DNA of 32,022 nucleotides from Sedimentisphaerales bacterium (GCA_016934515.1 JAFGSR010000073.1:1-32022), one strand, 5' to 3'. Shown: positions 1 through 7,916, counted from the stretch's first letter. Numbers and translations: made by a program. Notes: generated by a model from the sequence alone, not told the origin.

Positions 1-201
1 GCTTTTGACACGCTATAATCGTTACATCTTACCTATCTTAACACCCAAAACCCCAATTTAGCGCCTCATTTTCAGCCACATAATGGATTCATCGTATCCA
101 TTAATGTGGCCGATTTTGCAACACGCAAAATAAGCACTTACGTTCCAAAAAATCTTGCATTGAAGTAGCGAAGGAACATAATCCCGCATCCCCACCGACC
201 A

Positions 202-230
202 TTTAGCCCCTCGGCCTGTCCGAGGGGTTA
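202..230 (+). repeat. REP-like hairpin, copy 1 of the TTTAG family
   Basis: The flank TTTAG (202-206) precedes CCCCTCGG (207-214), a 5-nt loop CCTGT and CCGAGGGG (220-227), followed by TTA. It shares the flanks and layout of the copies at 8501-8528 (other strand) and 31630-31656, while the stem sequence differs and still pairs perfectly. There is no U-tract after it, so it is unlikely to be a simple terminator. Confidence 0.6.
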
Positions 231-290
231 CTACCACCTTACTCCAACCGACCAAAGAGCCGATCAAGCGGAAGCTTGCCAAATATCGAG

Positions 291-320
291 TTGATTTTCA
301 ATCCCCCCTTATGCTATAGA
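291..320 (+). promoter_or_regulatory. Promoter candidate for the EamA transporter
   Basis: TTGATT (291-296) and TATAGA (315-320) are separated by 18 nt, with TGC directly before the second box giving an extended -10 element. The predicted leader to the TTG start at 378 is about 50 nt. Confidence 0.4.
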
Positions 321-377
321 ATAAACTACCGGACCGCTTAACCGCCAAATACCTATAAAGTCAGGAGTTACATAGAA

Positions 378-1268
378 TTGTATTTCCATTTATTCTTATT
401 ATTGCTCGCCGTTTTCGCCTGCTCCACCGCCGCCGTCATGATCAAAGCCAGCAACCTTACTTCAAACCTCGAGGTCGGCTTCATCCTGTCTGGTTACCGC
501 TGCCTGCTCGCCTCTGTATTCCTCCTGCCGCTCTTCCTACGCGATTTTCTGCGTTTTCGGGCCTCCTACACCCTTTTTAGCTTCCGAACCGCCCTGCTCC
601 CCGGTATCGTCTTCGGCCTGCATATCCTCACCTGGATCATCAGCGTTCGCATGACCACCGCCGCAAATTCCACCCTGATAGTCACCATGACCCCCATTAT
701 CATGCCCTTTTTCCTGTTTTTCATCTACAAAGAAACGCTAAAACGCACCGAATTGCTCGCCACCTTCATGACCGTCGCCGGGGTGATTATCCTTAGTTAT
801 GCCGATTTTCAGCTCAGCAGGCAGCATTTCTACGGCGATCTGCTCTCCCTGTTTTCGCTGATTCTGCTCACCTGGTATCTGGTCCTGGCCCGAATCAACA
901 AAAACATCCCCTCAATCTGGCTTTACGTCGTGCCGCTATATTTCGTCGCCGGCATTTTGACCTTGGCCTTGTCTCCGTTTTTCAATATCAACCCCATCCG
1001 CTGCTTTTCCACCCGCGAAATCCTTGTTATTGCAGGACTTGCATTGATCCCGACCGTTATCGGCCATTCCACCTTCAATTACTGCATGAGGCACCTGCCC
1101 AGCCAACTGGTCGCCATTGTCACCCCCGGACAATTCATCTTCGCCGGCATTTTGGCTTATATCTTCTTCGATGAAACCGTGCATTGGCCATTTTTTATCG
1201 CTTGCAGCCTACTCGTGAGCGCTATCTTCATTGTCATTAAAGCCAAATCCGAAAATAACCTGAGTTGA
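378..1268 (+). CDS. EamA/DMT-family inner-membrane transporter
   Basis: A 296-residue, strongly hydrophobic protein with about ten membrane segments arranged as two EamA repeats (roughly residues 2-140 and 150-290), the usual size for the drug/metabolite transporter superfamily. A typical signature is the short acidic loop FIYKETLKR near residue 115 and the equivalent YIFFDETVHWP near 262, at the same place in each repeat. The family exports amino acids, purines or other small metabolites; the substrate cannot be read from sequence. The start is TTG with AGGAG at 363-367, 10 nt upstream. It stands alone, with the porin 238 nt downstream on the same strand. Confidence 0.88.
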   Translation: MYFHLFLLLLAVFACSTAAVMIKASNLTSNLEVGFILSGYRCLLASVFLLPLFLRDFLRFRASYTLFSFRTALLPGIVFGLHILTWIISVRMTTAANSTLIVTMTPIIMPFFLFFIYKETLKRTELLATFMTVAGVIILSYADFQLSRQHFYGDLLSLFSLILLTWYLVLARINKNIPSIWLYVVPLYFVAGILTLALSPFFNINPIRCFSTREILVIAGLALIPTVIGHSTFNYCMRHLPSQLVAIVTPGQFIFAGILAYIFFDETVHWPFFIACSLLVSAIFIVIKAKSENNLS

Positions 1269-1430
1269 GTTACTGTGGTGCTGAAGTAATCTGCACTGTT
1301 TTGTTAGAAATTACAATTTTTTACCCCACCACTTAAAAACTGCGTTATCAGTAGTAAAAATGATGCTTCCGGGACTTGGGGCGGGCTCAAAAAAAAACGT
1401 CATAAATTACATAACTGTTATATGTTTTTG

Positions 1431-1474
1431 CCGATAAAGGACTTATCGGAAGACAAGAGCGTCTATCATGATAG
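1431..1474 (+). promoter_or_regulatory. Palindromes in the porin leader
   Basis: Two inverted repeats lie close before the porin: CCGATAA (1431-1437) pairing with TTATCGG (1443-1449) across 5 nt, and the perfect 12-bp palindrome CTATCATGATAG (1463-1474), 20 nt before the AAAGGAG ribosome site. They could be operator sites or leader-RNA structures that control porin expression. I do not recognise a known binding site. Confidence 0.35.
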
Positions 1475-1506
1475 GGGCAAAGTAGTTTTTGCGAAAGGAG
1501 TTATGA

Positions 1507-2877
1507 ATGCAAAAAAGCAGTAAATGGATGGTAATCTTCGGTTGTATTACCATGGCAATGATCTGGTCGGCAACTTCAGGAGTTGCCTGGGCGGATGAAA
1601 ATGATGACATCCGCGCCGACCTGGAAAAAGCCCAGAGTGAAATTCAGTTGCTTCGTGAAGAACTGAATCAGTTCAAAGAAAGTTCCCGGTGGCAATACCA
1701 ACAGGATCTGCAACAAGCGGTTTCCGATTTGCCCCCGGTTTCTAAAGATGGCGGCGGCGGAACTTTTCTGCTGCCTGCAGGTTGGACAATTCAGCCTTAT
1801 GGTTACTTCAAGTTCGACGTGGCTTACGACGATTCTGCGGTTAACGGTGCAAACGGTGATTATATTGTTTCGGTGCAGTCGGAAAATGACGCAAGCCGCG
1901 CAGATGATCGATTCAGTTACACGGCCCGTCAGACTCGGCTGGGCATGAAGGTTTTTGCTCCGAACTTTGGCGATCTTAAGGTGATAGGCGTGGTAGAAAT
2001 CGATTTCTACAATCCGGAATGCAGCGCCACCAACGAAAACAGGTCCACGCCTATGTTGCGTCATGCATACGGGCAGGTAAACGGAGCCGACTGGTCATTC
2101 CTCTTCGGTCAGACTTCGGACATCCTATCACCGCTGAATCCTTCTACACTGAACTACAGTGTCGGCTGGATGGGCGGTAATGTTGGTTATCGTCATCCGC
2201 AGTTGCGGTTCACCAAATGGTGGCAGTGTGCTAACGAGGGCAAGTTTAAAGTTGAGACGGCCTTGTCGCGGGACATCGGCGCGAACCAGGACATCTTTGG
2301 TGTTGACGACGGACAGGACAGTTCGGCGCCGACGATTCTGGGTCGTGTCAGTTATTCTCTGCCTTGCAGCGGCAAACGTGCGGAGGCGGGCGTGAGCGGT
2401 CACTGGGGCAAGGAAGAAGTTGATTGGGACTATGCCGGCGATGATGACCAGTATCATACCTGGTCGGTCAATGCCGACTTGCTGGTGCCGATTTGCGAGA
2501 CGCTGGAGTTCAAGGGTGAGTTTTTCCTGGCGGAAAACTTTGATTCTTACCTGGGCGGAGCCGGCCAGGGTATTGTAAGGAACCCCCAAACCGGAAGCAC
2601 TGATGAAGTGCAGACCGTGGGCGGCTGGCTGCAGTTGGCTTACAAGCCTTGCAGCAGTTGGGCTTTTAATGGTGGAGCGGGGATGGATAATCCGCTGGAC
2701 GAAGACCTGAACGACGGCGGGATAGAGGAGAACTGCTTTGTCTTCGGCAACGTTATCTATAACTTCACCAGTTATCTTTCGACGGGCTTTGAAGTTACCT
2801 ACTGGAACACCAATTACAAAAACATCGACGACGGCGACGACTTTAGACTGCAACATTCGTGGATTCTGAAATTCTAA
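1507..2877 (+). CDS. Outer-membrane porin, DcaP-like beta-barrel with N-terminal coiled coil
   Basis: The 456 residues begin with a clear Sec signal peptide (about residues 1-29, cleavage after GVAWA). A short predicted coiled coil follows (about 32-60, DLEKAQSEIQLLREEL), then a long beta-rich region with alternating aromatic and polar residues and a C-terminal strand ending in phenylalanine (HSWILKF), as in barrels inserted by BamA. The stretch IQPYGYFKFDVAYDD and the TRLGMKVFAP and FGQTSDILSP segments resemble the DcaP-like porin family, whose members form trimeric channels for small anions and sugars. The ATG has AAAGGAG immediately upstream (1494-1500). A strong terminator follows the gene, so it is probably monocistronic. 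Confidence 0.83.
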   Translation: MQKSSKWMVIFGCITMAMIWSATSGVAWADENDDIRADLEKAQSEIQLLREELNQFKESSRWQYQQDLQQAVSDLPPVSKDGGGGTFLLPAGWTIQPYGYFKFDVAYDDSAVNGANGDYIVSVQSENDASRADDRFSYTARQTRLGMKVFAPNFGDLKVIGVVEIDFYNPECSATNENRSTPMLRHAYGQVNGADWSFLFGQTSDILSPLNPSTLNYSVGWMGGNVGYRHPQLRFTKWWQCANEGKFKVETALSRDIGANQDIFGVDDGQDSSAPTILGRVSYSLPCSGKRAEAGVSGHWGKEEVDWDYAGDDDQYHTWSVNADLLVPICETLEFKGEFFLAENFDSYLGGAGQGIVRNPQTGSTDEVQTVGGWLQLAYKPCSSWAFNGGAGMDNPLDEDLNDGGIEENCFVFGNVIYNFTSYLSTGFEVTYWNTNYKNIDDGDDFRLQHSWILKF

Positions 2878-2884
2878 ATAAAAC

Positions 2885-2902
2885 GGTGGAGCAAGGGCCA
2901 CC
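2885..2902. repeat. Short GGTGG/CCACC hairpin after the porin
   Basis: GGTGG (2885-2889) pairs with CCACC (2898-2902) across 8 nt and is followed by CTACA. It resembles, only loosely, the tail of the hairpin module at 3767-3795 (CCACCCTGCG), so it may be a decayed relative. Confidence 0.3.
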
Positions 2903-2930
2903 CTACATTTGAATTGTTGTGATAAATATT

Positions 2931-2970
2931 AAACAGTCGTGTGGTTTGAGCCGCACGGCTGTTTTTTTTT
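2931..2970 (+). terminator. Rho-independent terminator of the porin gene
   Basis: ACAGTCGTGTGG (2933-2944) pairs with CCGCACGGCTGT (2951-2962) through a 6-nt loop, with two G-U pairs, and runs straight into an uninterrupted T tract ending at 2970. It lies 54 nt after the porin stop codon. Confidence 0.85.
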
Positions 2971-3034
2971 ATTGAAGGAATTTTCAAGGATGAGTAGTAT
3001 TGGGTCTGCGGGGTTTGATTAAGAAGAGAGGAAT

Positions 3035-3634
3035 ATGATGGTAGTATCAGTGATACTTGCGCACCCGAATAAGGAAAGCTTTAATCATGCGATAGCCAGG
3101 ACGGCCATTGAAGCATTGCGGAAGAATGGGCATGACGTTTATTTTCATGATCTGTATGAAGAGAACTTCGATCCGATCCTGCCGTGGGAAGAATTTGCGA
3201 AAGATGCTCCTTTGCCAGCGGAGATCGAAAGGCATTGCAAAGAAATCTCAAGTGCGGAGGGGATTGTTATTGTTCACCCGAATTGGTGGGGGCAGGCACC
3301 GGGGATACTCAAAGGATGGGTCGATAGGGTAATCCGGCCGGGAGTCGCTTATGAATTTATCGAGAGTGATAAAGGGGAAGGTATCCCAAATGGTCTTTTG
3401 AAGGCGAAATCGGCGATTGTATTCAATACTTCTAACACAGAAACTGAAAGGGAAAAGAAGGTATTCAAAGACCCGCTTGAAGCTATATGGGGAGATTGTG
3501 TTTTTAGTTTGTGTGGTGTTGCTGATTTCTATCGACGAATGTTTAACATTATCGTTACGAGTTCAGATGGGCAGAGAAAAGAATGGCTGGATGAAGTTCG
3601 GCAAACGATTGACAAATACTATCCGGACAAGTGA
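3035..3634 (+). CDS. Flavodoxin-fold NAD(P)H:quinone oxidoreductase
   Basis: A 199-residue protein of the flavodoxin-2 (NQO/KefF/MdaB-like) family. It shows the N-terminal strand and phosphate loop ILAHPNKESFNHAIA (about residues 7-21), which in the family holds FMN or FAD. The central segment VIVHPNWWGQAPGILKGWVDRV (about 78-99) contains the conserved WWG.P motif and the following helix. The family carries out two-electron reduction of quinones or nitro compounds in the cytoplasm. Two ATGs in a row are possible starts: GAGG at 3028-3031 lies too close to 3035 and better fits the second ATG at 3038. It stands alone after the porin terminator. Confidence 0.85.
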   Translation: MMVVSVILAHPNKESFNHAIARTAIEALRKNGHDVYFHDLYEENFDPILPWEEFAKDAPLPAEIERHCKEISSAEGIVIVHPNWWGQAPGILKGWVDRVIRPGVAYEFIESDKGEGIPNGLLKAKSAIVFNTSNTETEREKKVFKDPLEAIWGDCVFSLCGVADFYRRMFNIIVTSSDGQRKEWLDEVRQTIDKYYPDK

Positions 3635-3670
3635 TGGATATAAAAACGGCATCGATTCAGGCGAGGTAAA

Positions 3671-3795
3671 GGGCCGCGGGCCGGGCTACGCATCGCAGAA
3701 ATTACGTCAAGTATGAAAATCCGAAAACACATTCTAATTCCCGATCAGATCAAGGGTAAGCCAACCGCGTGGGTAACAAGTTACCCACCCTGCGA
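3671..3795. repeat. Mosaic intergenic repeat, copy 1 (modules A', B, C, D)
   Basis: The copy has four parts: a GC-rich part (from about 3671, diverged), a 73-bp core (3693-3765), and a hairpin (3767-3795) in which GTGGGTAA (3769-3776) pairs with TTACCCAC (3781-3788). The core recurs at 5684-5756 with one mismatch. The hairpin module recurs at 5287-5315 with 24 of 29 positions identical. It starts right after the quinone reductase and lies downstream of the minus-strand membrane gene. Confidence 0.8.
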
Positions 3796-3845
3796 CTACT
3801 AAAATGCTATTTACAAAATGCCAGATAAAGTCTTAACTTTTACAG

Positions 3846-5207
3846 CTACTCTGCTATCCAGCGCAAACCTTTGTATTCCTGTTCTTTACCAATGATTAAC
3901 ATCTCATTCGGATCGTCAATGCTCATGACATAGATTCTTAGCGAAAACATATTTGCGAAGTCCATACTCTTTACATCCTCAAATGCAACTATGCTTTTGC
4001 CATTTGGTGACCATTGAGGCATGGGATCACGCTCATAAACTTTGTTTAAGAGTTTCGTTTCTTGCGATTTACAAGAGTAGAGCATAAAATTGTTATCTTT
4101 TATGTACAATATACGTTCCCCACCTGGACTATATTTCCCACAATAACCTTCAAATAAAGGAGTCAATGTTTTTGTGGCAATGTCATATTCGCACACAAAC
4201 TTAGGTTTCGCTTGTTTCAATACGAAGCCGGCATTCTCCATGTCTCTTAAATTTTCGGTAAAATCAGCTTCTTGATCTTTAAAAGAGCTTAAAAGCAATT
4301 TTGTCCCATCTGGCGACCATGACAAGCCATCATCAAAAATCACTATATCATTCTCTTCAACTAAAATCTTCTCTGTGTCAATATCAACAATGGTCAATGT
4401 CGATTTATAACCCAGTGATTCAACAGGAATCCCACCCGTGCTGACAACAATTCCACCTTTAAAATTTGTCATATCTCTTTCAATTGAGACATCATCACCT
4501 TCTGTTAATGCAGCAATAAGTTTTTCATCTGGAGAGAATTTCAGCTCATCAGCTTCGACTTGGATACTTTTGATTTGGTGATAATCCTTTCTGTCTATTA
4601 GCGAAAACTCACTGCCAGTTGGGTATGCCAAATAATTCTTAGTTATATCCCAGCCCTCTTGATAATAAAATACAATATCGTTATTGTCTCTTGCAGCTAC
4701 TCTCCATTTTGATTCATTTACATCATAGACCTTCAAATAATATTCACATTGACCAACCTTTTGAACAGTATAAATTGAACCGATTTCATCTTTCAACACG
4801 GCTGCACTGCTTTTTTCACTATAAGCCTTATGCTTCTGGCTGTAATAATAGCAACTGCTGACAATACCACTTAGAAGGGCTGAGATAATGAAAATTCCAA
4901 TATAAGAACAAATGTTGACAACTACTGCTACACCCAGCCCCTTGTACCACTTGATATGTTTTCTATAGATGGCAGAAATTAACAAAAGTTGAAATATAAA
5001 GCCCAAAAAAAACAGAGGCAATACTGGTCCACACAGATGTTGTGTTGTAATTGTTAACCATGCCCCTGGAATACTTGAGATAAGGTTAATTATAACACTG
5101 TAAAGAAGGTGTTTCAGCCATTTGACTTTCCTGATGAACAGCTTTAAAAAAGTTGCTTCCAAAAAAATCATTATAACCAAAGGTATCAAGAATCGAAGTA
5201 TTATCAT
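3846..5207 (-). CDS. Orphan membrane protein with C-terminal TolB/PD40-like propeller repeats
   Basis: The N-terminal third has about four membrane segments (ILRFLIPLVIMIFLEA, LLYSVIINLISSIPGAW, LPLFFLGFIFQLLLISAIY and GLGVAVVVNICSYIGIFIIS). The rest is soluble and carries at least four degenerate propeller motifs of the type found in TolB and WD40-like PD40 repeats: LKFSPDEKLIA, LSWSPDGTKLLL, KYSPGGERILYI and PQWSPNGKSIVA. The function is unknown; propellers usually bind proteins or ligands, here probably on one side of the inner membrane. An open frame extends to a GTG at 5222, but the ATG at 5207 has GGAG 9 nt upstream and is preferred. The gene is AT-richer than its neighbours and bounded by repeat copies 1 and 2, suggesting acquisition. 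Confidence 0.72.
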   Translation of the reverse strand: MIILRFLIPLVIMIFLEATFLKLFIRKVKWLKHLLYSVIINLISSIPGAWLTITTQHLCGPVLPLFFLGFIFQLLLISAIYRKHIKWYKGLGVAVVVNICSYIGIFIISALLSGIVSSCYYYSQKHKAYSEKSSAAVLKDEIGSIYTVQKVGQCEYYLKVYDVNESKWRVAARDNNDIVFYYQEGWDITKNYLAYPTGSEFSLIDRKDYHQIKSIQVEADELKFSPDEKLIAALTEGDDVSIERDMTNFKGGIVVSTGGIPVESLGYKSTLTIVDIDTEKILVEENDIVIFDDGLSWSPDGTKLLLSSFKDQEADFTENLRDMENAGFVLKQAKPKFVCEYDIATKTLTPLFEGYCGKYSPGGERILYIKDNNFMLYSCKSQETKLLNKVYERDPMPQWSPNGKSIVAFEDVKSMDFANMFSLRIYVMSIDDPNEMLIIGKEQEYKGLRWIAE

Positions 5208-5240
5208 TTTTTCAATCTCCACTGTACGTCTTCAGCAGGA

Positions 5241-5315
5241 ATGGCGGTCACGGCCCGGGCGGCGGTTCGCCTATATTACGTTAAATGCGTGGGTAGAAAT
5301 TTACCTTCCCTGCGA
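5241..5315. repeat. Mosaic intergenic repeat, copy 2 (modules A, B, D; C deleted)
   Basis: The part at 5241-5286 matches 5658-5703 at 38 of 46 positions. The part at 5287-5315 matches the hairpin module of copy 1 at 24 of 29 positions. The central module of about 50 bp present in the other two copies is missing, so this is an internally deleted copy. It lies between the two minus-strand orphan genes, upstream of the larger one. Confidence 0.7.
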
Positions 5316-5322
5316 ATTTCAT

Positions 5323-5643
5323 CTAGACATATAGCACTATAGAAGTTAAAGCAAATATAATTATGCTAACACAGGAAATTAACCACAATTTCTTAACAAA
5401 GTAGTAAACGTTTAGCGGTCTGCCTTCTTGTAGGCAAAGGTGTTTATATTTTTCCAATTCGGAATAATGATGTAAATTTATGCATCCCGTAAAAAACCCA
5501 GAACCCCGTTTTCGAAGAAACCGAACTATAACAAAGATGTGGATCATGCTACCTGTCACACCCGATATAAAACCCAGTAAAAACGAAGCTATGTTCATTA
5601 AATAGCAAACCATTTCGATAATTGTTTTGATATTTTCATTCAT
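5323..5643 (-). CDS. Small orphan membrane protein
   Basis: A 106-residue protein with hydrophobic segments at about residues 9-38 (MVCYLMNIASFLLGFISGVT, MIHIFVIVRF) and 86-106 (LWLISCVSIIIFALTSIVLYV, ending at the C-terminus), joined by a soluble loop. No family was recognised and no clear ribosome site precedes the ATG, so the gene itself is only moderately supported. It shares strand and base composition with the larger membrane gene downstream, and repeat copies lie on both sides of it. That position is the main reason to think it is a real unit. Confidence 0.5.
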   Translation of the reverse strand: MNENIKTIIEMVCYLMNIASFLLGFISGVTGSMIHIFVIVRFLRKRGSGFFTGCINLHHYSELEKYKHLCLQEGRPLNVYYFVKKLWLISCVSIIIFALTSIVLYV

Positions 5644-5657
5644 GATAATCTGTCGAT

Positions 5658-5756
5658 ATGGCGGGCAGGGCCCGGGCGGCGCTTCGCAGAAATTACGTCA
5701 AGTATAAAAATCCGAAAACACATTCTAATTCCCGATCAGATCAAGGGTAAGCCAAC
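5658..5756. repeat. Mosaic intergenic repeat, copy 3 (modules A, B, C)
   Basis: The GC-rich part (5658-5683) matches copy 2. The 73-bp core (5684-5756) matches copy 1 at 3693-3765 with one mismatch. The hairpin module that should follow is absent or decayed beyond recognition (5757 onward). It lies upstream of the small orphan membrane gene. Confidence 0.8.
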
Positions 5757-5807
5757 TGCATGTGAAAAGTTTAAACCAATCCTCCCATAAGGTCAACAGA
5801 CAGGATT

Positions 5808-5823
5808 TGGACAATTTTGTCCA
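5808..5823. promoter_or_regulatory. 16-bp palindrome upstream of the acetyltransferase
   Basis: TGGACAA and TTGTCCA form an inverted repeat around a 2-nt centre, about 90 nt before the acetyltransferase start. Its size and symmetry would suit a dimeric regulator site; no family is assigned. Confidence 0.3.
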
Positions 5824-5914
5824 GTAACACTCTGCTCTTAAGCAACAGAAATTCTTTACAAAAGGGCTTTGGGATAATAGCATGTCTCTGGTTAATCCGT
5901 AAGGGCAGACGAAA

Positions 5915-6355
5915 ATGACTAATTCAGACGAAATCATTTTCAAGATCACCACCTGGCAGCAGGCGGAAGATGATGCGATTCTGGTTCGTCGTAAGGTTTT
6001 TATTGAAGAGCAGCAGGTTCCGGAAGAAATTGAAATTGATGGGACGGATGAGAAATTTGAGCACATTGTGGCTTATAATTCGCAGCAGGAAGCGGTAGGG
6101 ACCGCCCGGTTGAATGATAAGGGCGTTATCGGGAGGATGGCGGTGCTGGAGGCTTATCGGCAAAAGGGTGTGGGGAAATTAATGCTCCAGAAACTTATAG
6201 AATTCGGGAAGGCCAAGGGGATTAAGCAATTTCAACTGGGGGCCCAGATACATGCGGTGGAATTTTATCGCAAATCCGGATTTGAACCCGACGGCGAGGA
6301 ATTTTTGGAAGCGGGCATCAGGCACATACCCATGAAATATCGGCCAATTCCATAG
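5915..6355 (+). CDS. GNAT-family N-acetyltransferase (YjcF/ElaA-like)
   Basis: A 146-residue single-domain GNAT protein. The N-terminal stretch RRKVFIEEQQVPEEIEIDG (about residues 25-43) is typical of the YjcF/ElaA-like branch. The acetyl-CoA-binding motif A is VIGRMAVLEAYRQKGVGKLML (about 71-91), in which the R-Q-K-G-V-G loop holds the pyrophosphate. The C-terminal part has the usual AVEFYRKSGFEP motif (about 114-125). The acceptor substrate is unknown. The ATG at 5915 has only a weak upstream AAGGG. It is convergent with the deaminase gene. Confidence 0.86.
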   Translation: MTNSDEIIFKITTWQQAEDDAILVRRKVFIEEQQVPEEIEIDGTDEKFEHIVAYNSQQEAVGTARLNDKGVIGRMAVLEAYRQKGVGKLMLQKLIEFGKAKGIKQFQLGAQIHAVEFYRKSGFEPDGEEFLEAGIRHIPMKYRPIP

Positions 6356-6369
6356 AGCGACCAAGCCGC

Positions 6370-6425
6370 GACCAAAATGAAACCGCCGATGCACGCAGAT
6401 AAACGCGGATTTTTGATAGTCACAC
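6370..6425. repeat. Possible dispersed GCAGATAAACGCGGAT-type spacer
   Basis: The spacer between the convergent acetyltransferase and deaminase genes contains CGCAGATAAACGCGGATTTT (6396-6415), a wording I associate with dispersed intergenic repeats in several environmental bacterial genomes. Only one copy is present here, so repeat status cannot be shown from this window. Confidence 0.2.
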
Positions 6426-6449
6426 AAGACACAATGCTCGCTTTGAAGA

Positions 6450-7034
6450 TTAATCATTCAACGATTTTGGATTGTAAATAATTCCGCCGGAATCTGCGTA
6501 ACTTTTCAGGACATCAGCAGCCGATTCGCGGAGGATATCGCGTTCTACAGCGATGCCGCGTTTGGTCAGGGTGGCGATCCAATCGGTTGGTTTGTCGCCT
6601 TCATCAAAGCCAATTCTGCGCGCGTCCTCATCGCGGGCGGCGCAGACAACGGAGCTGACACCGGACCAGCAGATGGCCCCCAGACACATGGCGCAGGGTT
6701 CGGTGCTGGTGAGCAGTTGGCAGCGACGGTTGTTCTGGGATAAATCGTAAGTGCCAAGAGCCTGCTGAGCCAAGGATAAAGCGACTACTTCGGCATGAGC
6801 AATCGAGCAGCCGACTGATTCAACCAGGTTTACTCCGCAATGCAGCAAATTGCCGGAATCCAAATCGAAAACCGCAGCGGCAAAAGGTCCGCCGGTGTTT
6901 TTTTTGAAATTTTCCCGGGAAAGTTCAATTACCAATTTCATGCGCTGTTCTGTGGTTGACAGGTCGGTATCGAAACCGTCGAGGAAAGGTTCCACCCAGT
7001 TTGGCAATTTAAGATTCAATTCTGAAAATCGCAC
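6450..7034 (-). CDS. Nucleoside/base deaminase of the cytidine deaminase-like fold
   Basis: A 194-residue zinc deaminase. HAE (His80, Glu82) supplies a zinc ligand and the proton-shuttling glutamate, and EPCAMC (Cys114 and Cys117) supplies the other two ligands. The following CLGAICWSGV stretch is shared by guanine deaminases and TadA-like enzymes. The GFDEGDKPTDWIATLTKRGI region (142-161) is typical of stand-alone nucleoside deaminases rather than tRNA-editing TadA, which is shorter; the true substrate (guanine, cytosine or a nucleoside) is not determined. The start is GTG with GAGGTG about 5 nt upstream. It is downstream of lexA on the same strand, with 126 nt between them. Confidence 0.85.
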   Translation of the reverse strand: MRFSELNLKLPNWVEPFLDGFDTDLSTTEQRMKLVIELSRENFKKNTGGPFAAAVFDLDSGNLLHCGVNLVESVGCSIAHAEVVALSLAQQALGTYDLSQNNRRCQLLTSTEPCAMCLGAICWSGVSSVVCAARDEDARRIGFDEGDKPTDWIATLTKRGIAVERDILRESAADVLKSYADSGGIIYNPKSLND

Positions 7035-7119
7035 CGATACACCTCAGGCTATGAAAAGTTAAGTCAACCTCTAAAAATCAATATTTTTGACGGAGAATCG
7101 TTGTTTCCGGTAAGGCAGC

Positions 7120-7135
7120 ATGGGCTGAAGCCCAT
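7120..7135. repeat. Compact palindrome between lexA and the deaminase
   Basis: ATGGGCT (7120-7126) and AGCCCAT (7129-7135) flank a 2-nt centre, followed by CCTAC. The hairpin sits after lexA on the minus strand without a T tract. It resembles the GGGCT/AGCCC palindromes common between genes in planctomycetes, but has no second copy in this window. Confidence 0.35.
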
Positions 7136-7160
7136 CCTACGGTAATTAATAGAAGTTCCC

Positions 7161-7868
7161 TTAATACTGACGGATGACGCCGACGACCACGCCCTGGATT
7201 TGCAGGTTATCGGTATGGATGGGATCAAAATCGGGATTGGCGGCTTCGAGACGATAGCCTGATTTTTCGCGGAACAATTTTTTGAGGGTGGCTTCGCCGT
7301 TTTCGAGCAGAGCGACCACCGTTTGGCCGTCGCGGGCGTTATTGGTTTTTTTGACAATTACATAATCGCCGTCGCGAATCTGTTCATCGATCATGCTCTC
7401 GCCGCGAACTTTTAGGGCGAAGGATTCCTGTGATGAATCGAACAACTGAGCCAAATCAATCTGATCGGGATTCTCGACGGCTTCGAGTGGTAAACCAGCG
7501 GCGATAGTGCCGGCCAAGGGGAAACTAATTTGACCGGACAGTTCTGCATGGGTTAGCGAAAGATTTCTTTCTTTCGAAGTTTTACCGCCGTCAGTTACGG
7601 TTACGCTGCCGACCAACGAAGCTGCTGCCGGTTTAAGCGTCAAAGAGCGTGCTTTGTTGGGCAGCCGACCGAGCAGCCCTTTTTGGACCAGGGCTTCGAC
7701 GTGACCGAAGATGGTTACCCGGCTTAGGTTTAGTCTTCGGGCGATTTCCTGCAGCGTCGGGGAACAACCATTTTTGCTGCGGTAACGGCCGATCAAGCGT
7801 AGAATTTCTACCTGCCTGGGGGTCAGCACATCGGGCTGGGGGGGCACTTTTCGCTTTGCCGGGCTCAT
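7161..7868 (-). CDS. lexA: LexA repressor (SOS regulator, self-cleaving)
   Basis: The 235 residues have the LexA plan. An N-terminal winged helix (about 14-78: LTPRQVEILRLIGRY, SPTLQEIARRLNLS, VTIFGHVEALVQKGLL) binds DNA, and an S24 autoprotease domain (about 112-235) follows. The cleavage bond is Ala124-Gly125 (TIAAGLP), the nucleophile Ser158 (GESM) and the general base Lys196 (EATLKK). The 34-residue gap from the cut to Ser and the 38-residue gap from Ser to Lys are the classical distances. On DNA damage, RecA filaments trigger self-cleavage and derepress SOS genes. The ATG has GGAGG 7 nt upstream. No known LexA box was recognised, but an inverted repeat lies upstream. Confidence 0.93.
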   Translation of the reverse strand: MSPAKRKVPPQPDVLTPRQVEILRLIGRYRSKNGCSPTLQEIARRLNLSRVTIFGHVEALVQKGLLGRLPNKARSLTLKPAAASLVGSVTVTDGGKTSKERNLSLTHAELSGQISFPLAGTIAAGLPLEAVENPDQIDLAQLFDSSQESFALKVRGESMIDEQIRDGDYVIVKKTNNARDGQTVVALLENGEATLKKLFREKSGYRLEAANPDFDPIHTDNLQIQGVVVGVIRQY

Positions 7869-7916
7869 GTGTTATCCTCCAAATTTCAACGGAACGACAT
7901 TTCTGATATTGGGGCA

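Larger units (their letters stand above)
1..377. other. Intergenic region with one hairpin and a promoter
   Basis: No convincing gene was seen here. A 74-residue minus-strand open frame (58-282) has no recognisable domain and is treated as chance. The stretch holds one strong hairpin (207-227) that belongs to a repeat family found twice more in the window, and a plausible promoter just before the first gene. Confidence 0.6.

Noticed and set aside
5-19. TTGACA and TATAAT boxes near the window start
   Set aside because: They are only 3 nt apart, so they cannot be the two halves of one promoter; the -35 partner of the TATAAT would lie outside the window.
2128-2901. Minus-strand 257-residue frame under the porin
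   Set aside because: It is a shadow of the porin gene, which has a signal peptide, ribosome site and terminator.
3671-5756. Integron cassette array explanation
   Set aside because: The repeats lack the paired RYYYAAC and GTTRRRY core sites at their ends and no integrase gene is present; a lone GTTAAAT in copy 2 is not enough.
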